Source: Oasisia sp. SBJ-2009
Lineage: Eukaryota; Annelida; Polychaeta; Sabellida; Siboglinidae
Reading direction: 5' to 3'
DNA length: 64,000 nucleotides
Assembly: GCA_964017155.1 (NCBI GenBank)
Contig: OZ024857.1
Coordinates: forward strand, 23,828,655 to 23,892,654
The notes below the pieces were generated by a model. It searched no databases. It had not been told where the DNA came from and saw only the letters and a program-made list of their open reading frames with translations. Below are positions 47,452-58,799 of the stretch, one piece after another. The position numbers and the translations under genes were made by a program. How positions within the stretch are numbered: position 1 is the stretch's first letter; every line of letters starts with the position of its first letter.

Positions 47452-47890
47452 GATTGATAGAGCGTGGAGGTACCAATGTTCATCAGAGAGTGAGTGGACA
47501 CTACATTGACCAAGTGGATTGATAGAGTGTGGAGGTACCAATGTTAATCAGAGAGTGAGTGGACACTACATTGACCAAGTGGATTGATAGAGCGTGGATG
47601 TACCAATGTTCATCAGAGAGTGAGTGGACACTACATTGACCAAGGGGATTGATAGAGCGTGGAGGTACCAATGTTAATCAGAGAGTGAGTGGACACTACA
47701 TTGACCAAGTGGATTGATAGAGTGTGGAGGTACCAATGTTCATCAGAGAGTGAGTGGACACTACATTGACCAAGTGGATTGATAGAGTGTGGAGGTACCA
47801 ATGTTAATCAGAGAGTGAGTGGACACTACATTGACCAAGTGGATTGATAGAGTGTGGAGGTACCAATGTTCATCAGAGAGTGAGTGGACA
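47452..47890. repeat. 65-bp minisatellite, seven copies
   Basis: Nearly identical 65-bp units starting GATTGATAGAGYGTGGAGG at 47452, 47517, 47582, 47647, 47712, 47777 and 47842. Alternate copies differ at GTTCATC versus GTTAATC, suggesting that a two-unit (130-bp) block was amplified. Confidence 0.95.
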
Positions 47891-47949
47891 CAGCAGTGAT
47901 TGGGTGTAGTGCTCAACTGACCGGGGCTGGATTAAGGTGATCTGTGAGT

Positions 47950-48142
47950 GTGCTGTGAGTACTGCAGTAGTGCTGTGAGTACTGCAGTAGTAGTGCTGTG
48001 AGTACTGCAGTAGTGCTGTGAGTACTGCAGTAGTGCTGTGAGTACTGCAGTAGTAGTGCTGTGAGTACTGCAGTAGTGCTGTGAGTACTGCAGTAGTGCT
48101 GTTAGTACTGCAGTAGTGCTGTGAGTACTGCAGTAGTGCTGT
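47950..48142. repeat. 20-bp minisatellite, TGCTGTGAGTACTGCAGTAG
   Basis: About nine copies, two with an extra TAG. It lies immediately upstream of the candidate first exon at 48155, so it may be promoter or 5' UTR sequence of that exon. Confidence 0.95.
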
Positions 48143-48154
48143 GAGTGATGCGAC

Positions 48155-48271
48155 ATGGCGGCCGGGGAGAAAGAGCCACTCTGGAGTTGTACCAACGACA
48201 CGCTCAGTGGATACGTCCTCGCCGCGTTCACCTGCTGTCGATGGCACAAACATGCCCCTCAGGATGCTCAG
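48155..48271 (+). CDS. Candidate first coding exon, product unrecognised
   Basis: ATG in a good context (GCGACATGG) opens MAAGEKEPLWSCTNDTLSGY, continues VLAAFTCCRWHKHAPQDAQ and meets donor CAG/GTAGGC at 48271/48272 in phase 0. GC-rich against its flanks. Its last nine codons form the first unit of the minisatellite at 48250-48680, so the donor itself is tandemly repeated. One of four phase-0 ATG-to-donor islands in 33.9-58.8 kb. Confidence 0.4.
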
Positions 48272-48680
48272 GTAGGCACAGATACACCCTTCAGGATGCT
48301 CAGGTAGGCACAGATACACCCTTCAGGATGCTCAGGTAGATACAAACACACTCCTCAGGATGCTTAGGTAGGCCCCAAAACATCCCTCATTAAGCTCAGG
48401 TGGGCACAAACACACTCCTGAGGATGCTCATGTATGCACATACATGCTCCATAGGGTACTCATGCAGACACAAACACACCCCACAGGATGCTCAGGTGGC
48501 ATGACCATGACCCTCTTGATGTTCAGGTGGGGACCATCATACCCCCTGGATTCATAGGTAGATATAAACATGACTTTCAGTAGGCTAAGCAAAGGCGCAA
48601 ATCCACCTGCAGCTGCTCAGGTAACTGTAACCATAGTTTCATGATGCCACAATACCAGATGCTCAAGTAGGCATAGATAT
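48250..48680. repeat. 31-bp minisatellite containing a repeated splice-donor-like site
   Basis: Unit GGATGCTCAGGTAGGCACAG plus about 11 bp. The first three copies are near-identical and the rest increasingly diverged to about 48680. Most copies keep CTCAGGTRG. The first copy straddles the end of the candidate exon at 48155. Confidence 0.85.
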
Positions 48681-48689
48681 GTATGCATA

Positions 48690-48916
48690 TATAAATATAT
48701 ATATATTATATATATAATATATGTATGCACGCACGCACGCACATATACATACAGTGTATATGTATATATATACATATATATATATATATACACACATACA
48801 GTGTATATGTGTATATATATACATGTATATATCTATGCCTACCAAATATATATATATATTTGGTAGGCATAGATATATACGTGTATATATTTGTATATAT
48901 ACACATATACACTGTG

Positions 48917-48980
<64 letters not shown>

Positions 48981-48985
48981 TGTGT
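48690..48985. repeat. TA/TG microsatellite block with a hairpin, ending in (TGCG)n
   Basis: TA-rich and (CGCA)n segments. A palindrome centred near 48855 pairs CTATGCCTACCAAATATATA with its inverse; imperfect pairing extends about 50 bp on each side. (TGCG)n runs about 48917-48980. Confidence 0.9.
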
Positions 48986-49032
48986 GTACCACAATGACTT
49001 ACGTCCATCCTCATGAGCTCTGGTGCTACTAG

Positions 49033-50275
49033 AGAGGCACTGATCCGCTTAGAGATGTACTGATGTACTTAGAGTGGAACTGATATACTCAGAGAAGCAC
49101 TGGTGTACTCAGAGATGCACTGGTGCACTTAGTGGGGCATTGATCAACTCAGAGAGGAACTGATGTACTGATCCACTTAGAAAGGCATTGATCCACTTAG
49201 AGAGGCACTGGTCCACTTAGAGAGGCACTGATCCACTTAGAGAGGCACTGATCCACTTAGAGAGGCACTAATGCACTTAGAGAAGCACTGATGCACTTAG
49301 AGATGTGCTGATGCACTTAGAGAGGCACTGATCCACTTAGAGAGGTACTGATTAACTTAGAGAGGCACTGATCCACTTAGAGAGGCACTGATCCACTTAG
49401 AGAGGCACTGATGCACTTAGAGAGGCACTGCTGATGCACTTAGAGAGGCACTGATGCACTTAGAGGGGCACTAATCCACTTAGCGAGGCACTGATTCACT
49501 TAGAGAGGCACTGATCCACTTAGAGAGGCACTGATGCACACAGAGAGAGGCATTGATCCAATTAGAGAGGCACTGATCCACTTAGAGAGGCAATGATTCA
49601 CTTAGAGAGGCACTGATGCACTTAGCGAGGCACTAATCAACTTAGAGAGGCACTGACCCACTTAGAGAGGCACTTATCCATTTAGAGATGCACTGATGCA
49701 CTTAGAGAGGAACTGATCCGCTTAGAGAGGCACTGATCTGCTTAGAGAGGCACTGATCCGCTTAGAGAGGCACTGATCTGCTTAGAGAGACACTGGTCCA
49801 CTTAGAGAGGCACTGATGCACTTAGAGAGGAACTGATTCACTTATAGAGGCACTGATCCGCTTAGAGTGGCACTTATCCATTTAGAGAGGCACTGATGCA
49901 CTTACAGAGGAACTGATTCACTTAGAGAGGCACTGATCCACTTAGAGTGGTACTGATCCACTTAGAGAGGCACTGGTCCACTTAGAGAGGCACTGATGCA
50001 CTTAGAGAGGCACTGATCCACTTAGAGAGGCACTGACCCACTTAGAGAGGCACTGGTCCACTTAGAGAGGCACTGATGCACTCAGAGATGCACTGATCTA
50101 CATAACGGGACACTGGTACACTTAAAGACAGGAACCAATGTACTAGAGAGGCAATGATACGCTTAGAAAGAGAGAGAGGAACTTAGAGAGGCACTGATGC
50201 ACTTAAAAAGGAACTAATTAGATTAGAAAGCCACTGATGTAGTCAGACAGAGATGCACTAATGCACTCAGAGGTA
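49033..50275. repeat. 20-bp minisatellite, CACTTAGAGAGGCACTGATC
   Basis: About 60 copies. The last two unit positions vary among CC, GC, CT and TT, and the edges are diverged. A few copies have insertions (near 49433, 49542). Confidence 0.95.
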
Positions 50276-50299
50276 CTGAAGCACTGATGTGCACTAAGA

Positions 50300-50310
50300 A
50301 AGGCACACAC

Positions 50311-50359
<49 letters not shown>

Positions 50360-51583
50360 GCCACTCTAATTGTATAAGTTCCTCTCCATTAAATGTTTCT
50401 ACTGTGTTGTGGCGTGCATGTTTTTGATATATTTCTGACTGAATCTGAGAGTTGTTTGCCCACAATATCTATCTGTAGTAATACGTCCAATACGACTGCA
50501 TCAGCAATCAGTATGTGCTATGCATGCATGAGTGAATGTGTGAAATCTATTTATTGCACAGAAGATTACAATTACCGATGGCATCACTGAAGAGTGTACG
50601 ATCATCAGATGTTTACTGCGGAGTTGAATTGCCTTGAAATAGTCGTTGATTAAACAAGTGTAATTTATCTCTGACGTAGGTTTATTTCTCTCTGGACCAT
50701 TGTTTTTCCTCTGCACCTATTTCATAATTGATTGTTTTCTTTAATATATCCGGCACTTCGATTCGATCTTTAGAATTTTTGATTTCACTATAATGCATTT
50801 ATTTGCACACCCATCACCACGTGTTATAAAATATGGATCCGAGGCCGCGATCCAACCTAGTGACGTATAAATCGCACTGGCAGATATTGAATTTTTATGT
50901 CATTAATCATGTAGGCTAAATGCTAAAAACCAGCCAGCAGCAAACATCAGCAATGTACTGCCTCAGGCTAATCCAGCAGACCAAGTAAATGAAATAAATG
51001 AAGAGAAAAATAATGCATAGAAATATTCAGAGAAAAGGAAAACTGAAATGTACGAAGTGTTTGTCCTCAAGATGTGTTAAATGCCAAATTAAGAGAAGTT
51101 AATTAAGAATGGGTTTGTTCTGCAGTCAGTGGCGGTGGTTTGTTGCAAAATGTTACACGCCACAAGATTGATTGATTAAGTACTGGAGTTTGTATCTGTT
51201 GCTTAACAGCATGCACTGGATCACATGATGTTATCTCGAAACACAAGTATGATCTATGTGCGACACATGCACATGCACATGCACACTTTTAAACATATTC
51301 ATGCACACATCCATGCACCAAGGATTTATTCAGGATAAAATTTGTGCCAGTCACAATTTTTTGGGGATAAATGTTAACTGACCTCCGAAGTGACCTACGA
51401 GATGTAATTATGACCAAAAATCAAGTACAAACATTTTCAAAGCATAACTTACAGTATCTGTGATTTTGAAGACCTTTGTGTGCTCCTTACTGTTGTACCT
51501 GTCCAATGATATTTCTACCAGTCCATAATGGGATTTACCAGTCCAAATGATGGGTGGGTGGGTGGGTCTACATAAAACTATGA

Positions 51584-51647
<64 letters not shown>

Positions 51648-52084
51648 CATGCACTACAAGTGGGAACTGCGCACCATATTAATTGCACCAAATTAATGTT
51701 TCTGCCAGGAAAGCAAGGTGTATGTCATAATGTAACACTGTCAACATGTGTTTATACTGCCAGCTGATAGCGACATGTAGAAACATGAATACATCATCAT
51801 CATCATCACTGTTGTTGTTGTGCAGCTTCCGGACACTGTAATGGGTCTGTTAAGGGGTTGATGTGTAAAAAATCTGCCGGGGGGGGGGGGGGTAAGGGAG
51901 GGGCGAGGTGCATTGGATCTGCCAGAGGGTGGGGTATAAGAGGTCTGAAAGAGATTGAGATGTAAAACCGAACTACATACCGATAGTTCTGTTTACATCT
52001 CACTCTCAGATAGTGATTGGGTGTAGTGCTCAACTGACCAGTATACCTCAGCGTTTGGCAGATTGGTTATGCTTTATAAATATG
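50300..52084. other. Non-coding with simple repeats
   Basis: (TA)n/(CA)n at 50313-50360, (CGCA)n at 51582-51648 and a G run at 51877-51891. A 28-bp sequence at 52012-52039 is identical to 47895-47922. No supported coding island. Confidence 0.5.

Positions 52085-52145
<61 letters not shown>
52085..52145. repeat. (TA)n microsatellite
   Basis: Near-perfect TA tract of about 55 bp. Confidence 0.95.
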
Positions 52146-52146
<1 letters not shown>

Positions 52147-52799
52147 TTGTTGAATATAGGTTTAAAATGATAATGAAATAGAACTCTGTAAATTGCTTAG
52201 AACTAGACTGTGTTTGAGATGTGGTGTTACATCAGGTCTCGGTTACAATAACTAATATCATGTACTTGTTTTGTATAGTTGGCATTTATTGTAGTTCATT
52301 TTAATACCTTCATGGAAGATATGAGTTAGGGTTCATGAACAATTTATACAGAAGCCATAATGTGGACCAACTCCCCAGTTGGTTTATCTGTCATCCTTAA
52401 GGATTCGGTGAATCAATGACGATCTGATAGTCAACATTCAGATGAGTCGCATTAAATTAAGCAATCACTATTGTATTAAATGACTCATGCACAATTTGTG
52501 ACATATACAAAATGAAACCTTAGTATAAAACATCAAGCACAATATGGCGAGAGCAGTCCTATGATTGACCAATTCTGCCAGTAGCAGAAATATTAGTCAA
52601 TTTTGTTTCTACCGTTGATCACGTGCAAATTGTCACATCGATTGTGTCAACAAAGTCAACGCAGATTATGGGGCCTGTTTAGGTTTAGGAATTTTGTAGA
52701 AGTCGATAGTTTACATTGCTACACCAAAAACAGTGAGTAATCAGCATTAGTTAATATAGATGGCCAGTTAATGAGTTATATCATAAAGCTACGCAGACA

Positions 52800-53212
52800 G
52801 GGCCATCTTCTGGAATTCAGGCCCAGTGTCTAGAATCCGGGCCCAACGTCTTGAATCTAGACTCAAAGTCCAGAATTCGAGTCCAATGGCTAGAATCCGG
52901 GCCCAATGTCTACAATCTGGGTCCAATGTCTAGAATCCGGGTCCAGTGTCTAGAATCGGGTCCCTATATTTAGAATATGGGTCAATCATCTGGAATGTTG
53001 GCCCAATATTTAGAATCTGGGCTCAATGTCTAGAATCTGGGCCCAGTGACTAGAATCCAGGCCCAATCTCCAGAATTCAGGCCCAATGTCTAGAATCCAT
53101 GCCCAATGTCCAGAATCTGGGCCCAATATCTAGAATCTGGGCCCAATGTCCAGAATCCGGGCCCAATGTCTAGAATCTAGGCTCAATGTCTAGAATCCAG
53201 GCCCACCTTGAT
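52800..53212. repeat. 20-bp minisatellite, GCCCAATGTCTAGAATCYGG
   Basis: About 20 copies, quite diverged (GTCTAGAATC versus GTCCAGAATT), all keeping AGAAT and mostly CCCA. Confidence 0.95.
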
Positions 53213-54780
53213 TTTGTTGTTTTAACTATATTTTGCCTAAACTAAAACATCATTGTGTTAGATCCATTACCAGCATCACAACAGACATACCAGACTCCTT
53301 GAATGACAGACCCGTCTGTTTACACCTTGTTATATACAAACCATCACAGACACAACTAAACTAACACTATAATTATTTATTATTATTTATAACACAGCTT
53401 GGTATTTTTTCAAACACCGCTTTGAGCATACTGGAAATTGCACTTTATAAATAATAAATAATGTTATTATGTACTCACATATTCGGACAGATGTGATAAG
53501 CCAGATAGTCACCAGATGGCAGCACTGCTAGACAAGAGACCAGTTTACTCAGAGCTGTCACTGAGTGGGTCTCCAATGCTTGACACAGTACATGTCATTC
53601 CTACAGCCTTTTTTGTACTGTTATTTCCAATTTCTGTGGCTTCCCGTTGGATTGCATGGAGTCAGCAGTTAATTTTAACGTAGTAAAAATTCATGGATTT
53701 TATTAAAAAAGGAGAGGAATGTAATTTAATCCTAGGTAGGAGTTCAAACCACATTAGTTTTTCGATCTCTTTAATGATAAATCCTCACACCTGCTGTGAA
53801 TGTTGATAGAAATTTGTTGGCGTACAGTTGCGTTTCAAAATGTGAACCCATTTGTCATATAATGTCTTTAATAACTATCTGCTCTCATCCGAGAATATAT
53901 CGGTTAAATTAGCACAATCTGCGGCCATGCTACAAGTTTATGAACAACCCGCTTAAATGTCATTTCTCCCACTGCAAGTTGGATACAATATCAAATGTTC
54001 ACAAAAATTGACATATCGGTGGTTCATCACAGAGTAATTACATGCGAATGTCACAGGCAGTTTCCCTGCAGTGATATATGTAGGGTTGACATGCAGACTG
54101 GCAGGTGGACGGACAGCCAGACAGGGTCTCCTGACTGGTAGGACAAGTTGGACAGGTGACAGCAGTCATCAGGGTGACAGATATAGGACAGGGTGAGCGA
54201 CTGGGTCAGTGACTTTCACAATGTCATCCAGCCTAGTGTCACCAGCAGCTGTGAGCCTTATGACACGTAGTACTACAATGTGAAGTCCTTATTCAGATCT
54301 CACGGCCAGGCACGTCTATTTTTGGATAAAAATAGATGTGACAACTGGTTTTTCTAGCTGTCAGAGCCCAGGTGAAATTCATTTTAATATGTTAATTTAC
54401 AGTTGTCAATAAACTTGTCATATACTCAAAAGTCAGCCGAGCCTAGAATTATTAGGTGTGAAGTGAGCGGATTGTCATTAGTGAAGCTCGTTTTAATTGT
54501 ACGGTTGTTATCACCTGTGTAATTGTTGTCACACAGAGGTACAGGTGACAATAATAGTTGAATGCGGACACACATAACAGTAAATATTGCGAGAGGAATT
54601 TCTGGAATGACGAATGACGGGAGAGGCAACCACGATGTGATGATGCCGCAGGCAGTGATGGTATTGTGGGGGGTGATTCACAGGGGGTGTAGAGTTGCTC
54701 CAGGCATCTGGCTGTGTGTCACCGTCTCCATCACTAGAGGGTGTCAGCATCCTCCTGGTCCGTCTGTCTGTCTCCGTACC
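53213..54780. other. Non-coding
   Basis: AT-rich with no recognised repeat. 54060-54230 is richer in CAG/GACAGG motifs. The last 250 bp rise in GC and may be the promoter or 5' UTR of the candidate exon at 54781. Confidence 0.4.
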
Positions 54781-54840
54781 ATGGCTGCCTATGACAGTCA
54801 CTCCTGGAAGTTCCTCAGAGCTCCGTTATTCACGCCTCTG
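54781..54840 (+). CDS. Candidate first coding exon (20 residues), product unrecognised
   Basis: ATG in an excellent context (TACCATGG) opens MAAYDSHSWKFLRAPLFTPL, directly followed by donor GTAAGA in phase 0. Short, so support rests on the start context, the donor and the similarity of layout to 33960, 48155 and 58756. Confidence 0.4.
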
Positions 54841-54989
54841 GTAAGACTTGGCCTGACTTCGGGTTGTGATTTTGTCTGAGGTTTGTTTATGACTCTGTGA
54901 GCTGGAGGAGTGTGTTTTTAGGGGTGATGGGAATGCGTCAGTGGAATACCACAGGCTGCAAGGAAATACCTGTGTCAACTTAGGTGACG

Positions 54990-55800
54990 GCTACCACTGA
55001 CTGCCTGTTGATGTGTGTCTGGAGATGTGCGTAGTTTGTTACACATGTGTTTATGCAGGTGTGGGTCCCAGGTGTGTTTGTTGTGTGTGTGTAGATTGCT
55101 GTGTACGTGTGAAGATTGCTGTGTACATGTGTTTGGCGTGTACCTGTAGCCGGGGGCTGTAGGTGTGTTTGTTGTATGTGTGCGCTGTGCAGGTGTGTCT
55201 GTCATGTTAGTGTTTTTGTCACATGTGTGACCGTGGATGGACCTGTCAAGTGTTTTTTATTTCCAGGTGTATCTGTAGCTGACATGCACGGCAGGTGTGT
55301 TTCATTTACCCGTAGGCTGTTATTTATACAGCTGCAGGCGTTTGTCCTATATACCACATATGTCAATGTTTTATACACCTGTAGGTGTAGCTCTAATATA
55401 CTATTAATTATACATGTATGTGTTGCTTCAGCTACAAGTGTGTTTATCTTGTAAACACACTTGTAAATGTGTTTATAGTGTACCTACGGCTAGTGTGTTT
55501 ATCATGTTGCTGTATGCGTGTTTGTCATATACCTGTAGCTGCAGGCGTGTTTGGCAGGTTCCTGCAGGTGTGTAGCTGTTGTATGCTTACAATGTGCTTG
55601 CATGTGTTTGGCACATGCTTGTAGGTGCTTGGCATATGATTGCAGACATATGTTTGCATTTGTTTGTGCCATGCTTGTAGATGTGTTTGTATATGAGTTT
55701 GACATGCGTTAGTACTTAGTAGGTGTGTTTGTAATGTGCCTACATGTGTTTTTGTTGTGTATCTACCAGTGTGTTTGTGCTTGCATGTGTAACCCTAAGT
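54990..55800. repeat. Degenerate GTGTGTTTGT-rich repeat
   Basis: Irregular recurrence of GCAGGTGTGTTTGT, CTGTAGCTGCAGG and TGTGTTTATCATGT at spacings of roughly 30-45 bp. No precise period. Confidence 0.6.
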
Positions 55801-56871
55801 GCTGGCATCATAACTTGTATGAATGTTATAAAGACTTTAGTCCGAAGATTCATTTCATAGCCAAGGTGTATTGATTTCATATGTACATATCACATACACA
55901 GAGATATATTGCTAACATGTGTACATATCATGTACACACAGATATGTTCCAGTTCATGAATATATTTTTTGAACCATTATTAAAATTAAGTTATTCCATG
56001 GAGTTTAACTTTATTACAAAGTAATTTCTTCACACAAACACAGTCTTATTTGTTAGGAGTAACTTATTCATGACAAGGTGTTTGTGATGATGTATGTGTT
56101 TATGCCAATCAACCTGAACTGACCCTAAACTGAGACCAAAACATCAGGTGTAGGTTACATAAAAAACTGTTTAAATCAATTCGTGACTGCATGATTGTAG
56201 TGCATGTTTGGGCACCATTCATACATGGAATGCACTACAGCCCCTGATAGGCATTGATAGAAAAAGAGCATTAACTGGTAGTTAGGAAGTATGTAGGCCT
56301 GATTGAAAAGGTAAACACGAAGCGACAGAGTTTGACTGACTACCTCTGACACTCAGTTACAGTTGCTATGTATTTATAATGAACAGCAGATTATAAAAAT
56401 AGAACCTTAGCAATGTTGACCTTTAAATGTACCGGGTAGTATATTTTCTATATGATTTGAAAACATATTTGACAAAGTTATGACAGACATAAGGATATTT
56501 GACAACTTTAAATAAACATTGTGAGATGGTTCTTTAGTTGTAGTTGTGATAGGGTGAGGGCAATCACATTATTTAACCCCATGTTTTGTACCCTCATCTT
56601 CTGCAGGCTTTGTTTATGGCGCTGGCAAAAAAGGATATCAGTTTGGTGATTCTGTGGAGATTGATATTAACCTGATTCAGTGGGGGTTTCTATGGTTGCA
56701 AAATGGCAACACGGATATTGACTTAGGGACATTATCACCCTGTGAGGGGTGTGGGTTGACTGGGGTGGGAAGTTGGGTCTAATGTGGGTGGGAGATTGAA
56801 GGTTGAACCCACAGACTTGTTTGAGATACGAGGTTAAGATTGTTCGGGTTCACGAGAATAGTTCTCAAAAT
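55801..56871. other. Non-coding
   Basis: AT-rich, no recognised feature beyond short repeats of ACATATCA(T/C)(G/A)TACACA near 55885-55940. Confidence 0.4.
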
Positions 56872-56883
56872 TGGTTGGAGGTT

Positions 56884-57344
56884 TATTTTAGTATGATTTA
56901 CTTACTTTGGAGCATTTTTGTCGAAGCGAGTACGACTTTTCGACCCGTCGTCTACGGGCCTTGATCACGTACTGATGTCACGTGTGTTGCCTCAGATTTC
57001 GGCGGGATGATTTGACTGTAGATGGCAGGCAGATGGTATCCCTGATCTCTGTTCATGGTAGGGGCTCTCTGTTTGATGTATATAGCCTCCTTCACTTTTC
57101 TCTTGTGCCATATACATCAAACAGAGAGCCCCTACCATGAACAGAGATCAGGGATACCATCTGCCTGCCATCTACAATCAAATCATCCCGCCGAAATCTG
57201 AGGCAACACACGTGACACCAGTACGTGATCAAGGCCCGTAGACGACGGGTCGAAAAGTCGTACTCGCTTCGACAAAAATGCTCCAAAGTAAGTAAATCAT
57301 ACTAAAATAAACCATTCTTGGAGCCATGAACAATATATTTACTA
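56884..57344 (-). mobile_element. 5'-truncated Penelope-like element 3' end with a nearly full inverted copy
   Basis: 12-bp duplication TGGTTGGAGGTT at 56872-56883 and 57345-57356. On the minus strand the central part encodes WHKRKVKEAIYIK then PTMNRDQGYHLPAIY and ends in a stop, the C-terminus of a Penelope-like polyprotein. The roughly 200-bp 3' tail is present again in inverted orientation on the 5' side (arms about 56884-57083 and 57109-57318), with only a few differences, so the copy is young. Confidence 0.82.
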
Positions 57345-57354
57345 TGGTTGGAGG

Positions 57355-57740
57355 TTGTTTACAAAACAGTAGGATTTGGAGGCTGAGACCAGAAATAGAC
57401 GGGAACTGGGAGGTTGAGACCCAAAATAGGTTTGTAATGGGAGCTTCATTTGAGACCCCAAAACAGATGAGACGTGAGAGGTGGAGATCACAAAACAGAT
57501 TGGTGGTGGAAAGTTGAGACCCCAAAACAGATTGGTGATGGGACATTGAGACCCCAAAACAGATGGGAGATGGGTGATTGAGACCGAAAAACAGGTTAGA
57601 GATGGGTGATTAAGACCAAAAAACATGGGAGGTAGGAGATTAAGACTCCAAAACAGATGGAAAATTGAGAACCCAAAACATTTGGGAGGCGGGACACCTA
57701 AACAGCTGAGAGATAGGATTTTGGGACCCCAAAACAGCTT
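57355..57740. repeat. Degenerate minisatellite, GAGACCCCAAAACAGATKGG
   Basis: About 12 copies of a roughly 30-33-bp unit with the CCCAAAACAG core. It starts directly at the target duplication of the Penelope-like copy. Confidence 0.8.
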
Positions 57741-58037
57741 TACAGTTGTGAGACTTTCCCGGGGGCTGTGGTGTGTGTTTTTTCTGACCTGAAGTGTGAC
57801 TGACAGTGGCTGTGTGTTGACTCGGTGGCCTCTGGTGGCCACTCATGTGTCCCTTCTGACCACTCAGTCAAGACACTGAGGCCTACTAAGCTGCCCTTCT
57901 GGCTGTCGCTGTGCCTGAGTATTCCTTGCCTCCTTTTGCCAGTGGTGTTGGCATCCCAGCGTTGGCGCCATTCCGTTTGTATTTGTTGTTTTTGTGGCTG
58001 CTTTTTTGCACTGGTTTAGTTCATGTTTCCACCCACA

Positions 58038-58335
58038 CACATTTGGCTGGATTAGAGCGCAGTGGCACAGTGGTTGGGGTGTCGGATTCGGTGGAGAATC
58101 CGGGTTCAAATCTTCTCACGGCTGCTTTGAAGCTCGGGCAGTTTATTTACTTCACGTTGTCCTAATTCACTCATCTGTGTGTTAATGAGTGCCTGGCTCC
58201 AGGAAGTGGTGAATGTATAGGAAATGGGTAGTTTTGTGTAGCGACCGCAACATGGCTGAATACTTTCCAAATGTGTACAGGTGGCATTAAGTCTAAGGAA
58301 CTGGATACACACTGTATATAAAAACAAACCTTTCG
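58038..58335 (+). mobile_element. tRNA-derived SINE with perfect 19-bp target duplication
   Basis: Exact duplication GTTCATGTTTCCACCCACA at 58019-58037 and 58336-58354. A box TGGCACAGTGGTTGGGG (58063-58079) and B box GGGTTCAAATC (58102-58112). The core CATGGCTGAATACTTTCC (58251-58268) matches the SINEs at 36330 and 45385, although the tRNA head differs. Confidence 0.9.
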
Positions 58336-58397
58336 GTTCATGTTTCCACCCACAGTTGACCGAAGTGCATTCCTGCCTTCCAGACACTTGTCACAGT

Positions 58398-58443
58398 CGG
58401 GGATGTGGGAGGGGGAGGGGAGGGGAGGGGAGGGGAGGGGATA
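58398..58443. repeat. (GGGGA)n tract
   Basis: About eight GGGGA/GGGAG units in a row, with G-quadruplex potential. Confidence 0.85.
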
Positions 58444-58755
58444 GAAGTGGGAAGGAGACCAGGAGAACAGGGAGGCTGTTATATGGGGAGCCACTTGCTC
58501 CTATTAGGTCATCCCGCAAACTGGGACACTGAGGGGTGCACTAGGGTGGAAGAGGGTTACACACTGACAGCCCTACTGCTGCTTCAGTAGCACAGATGAC
58601 CCTGGCCTGCTGTGTGTGGGTTAGTGCTGCTTTAAGACACAAGTTTTGAGGCTTGTCTGCCTGGACTGGACACACCATGTACTGGACATCTGGGTAGTGG
58701 ACACTCGATAGCAGATGGAGTGACTGTCGTTGAATGCTGCAGGCTTCTCAATTCA

Positions 58756-58782
58756 TGGATGACTGGAACCGATACACAGTAG
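58756..58782 (+). CDS. Very short candidate first exon, low confidence
   Basis: ATG followed by MDDWNRYTV and a GTAAGT consensus donor, phase 0. Nine codons only. It is listed because it repeats the ATG-to-phase-0-donor layout of three other islands. It could be chance. Confidence 0.22.
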   Translation, partial: WMTGTDTQ

Positions 58783-58799
58783 TAAGTCATGTTGTGTTT

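Noticed and set aside
47873..48319. Minus-strand frames with STTAVLTALLQYSQHY repeats
   Set aside because: They read the 20-bp minisatellite at 47950-48142 and the 31-bp array next to it.
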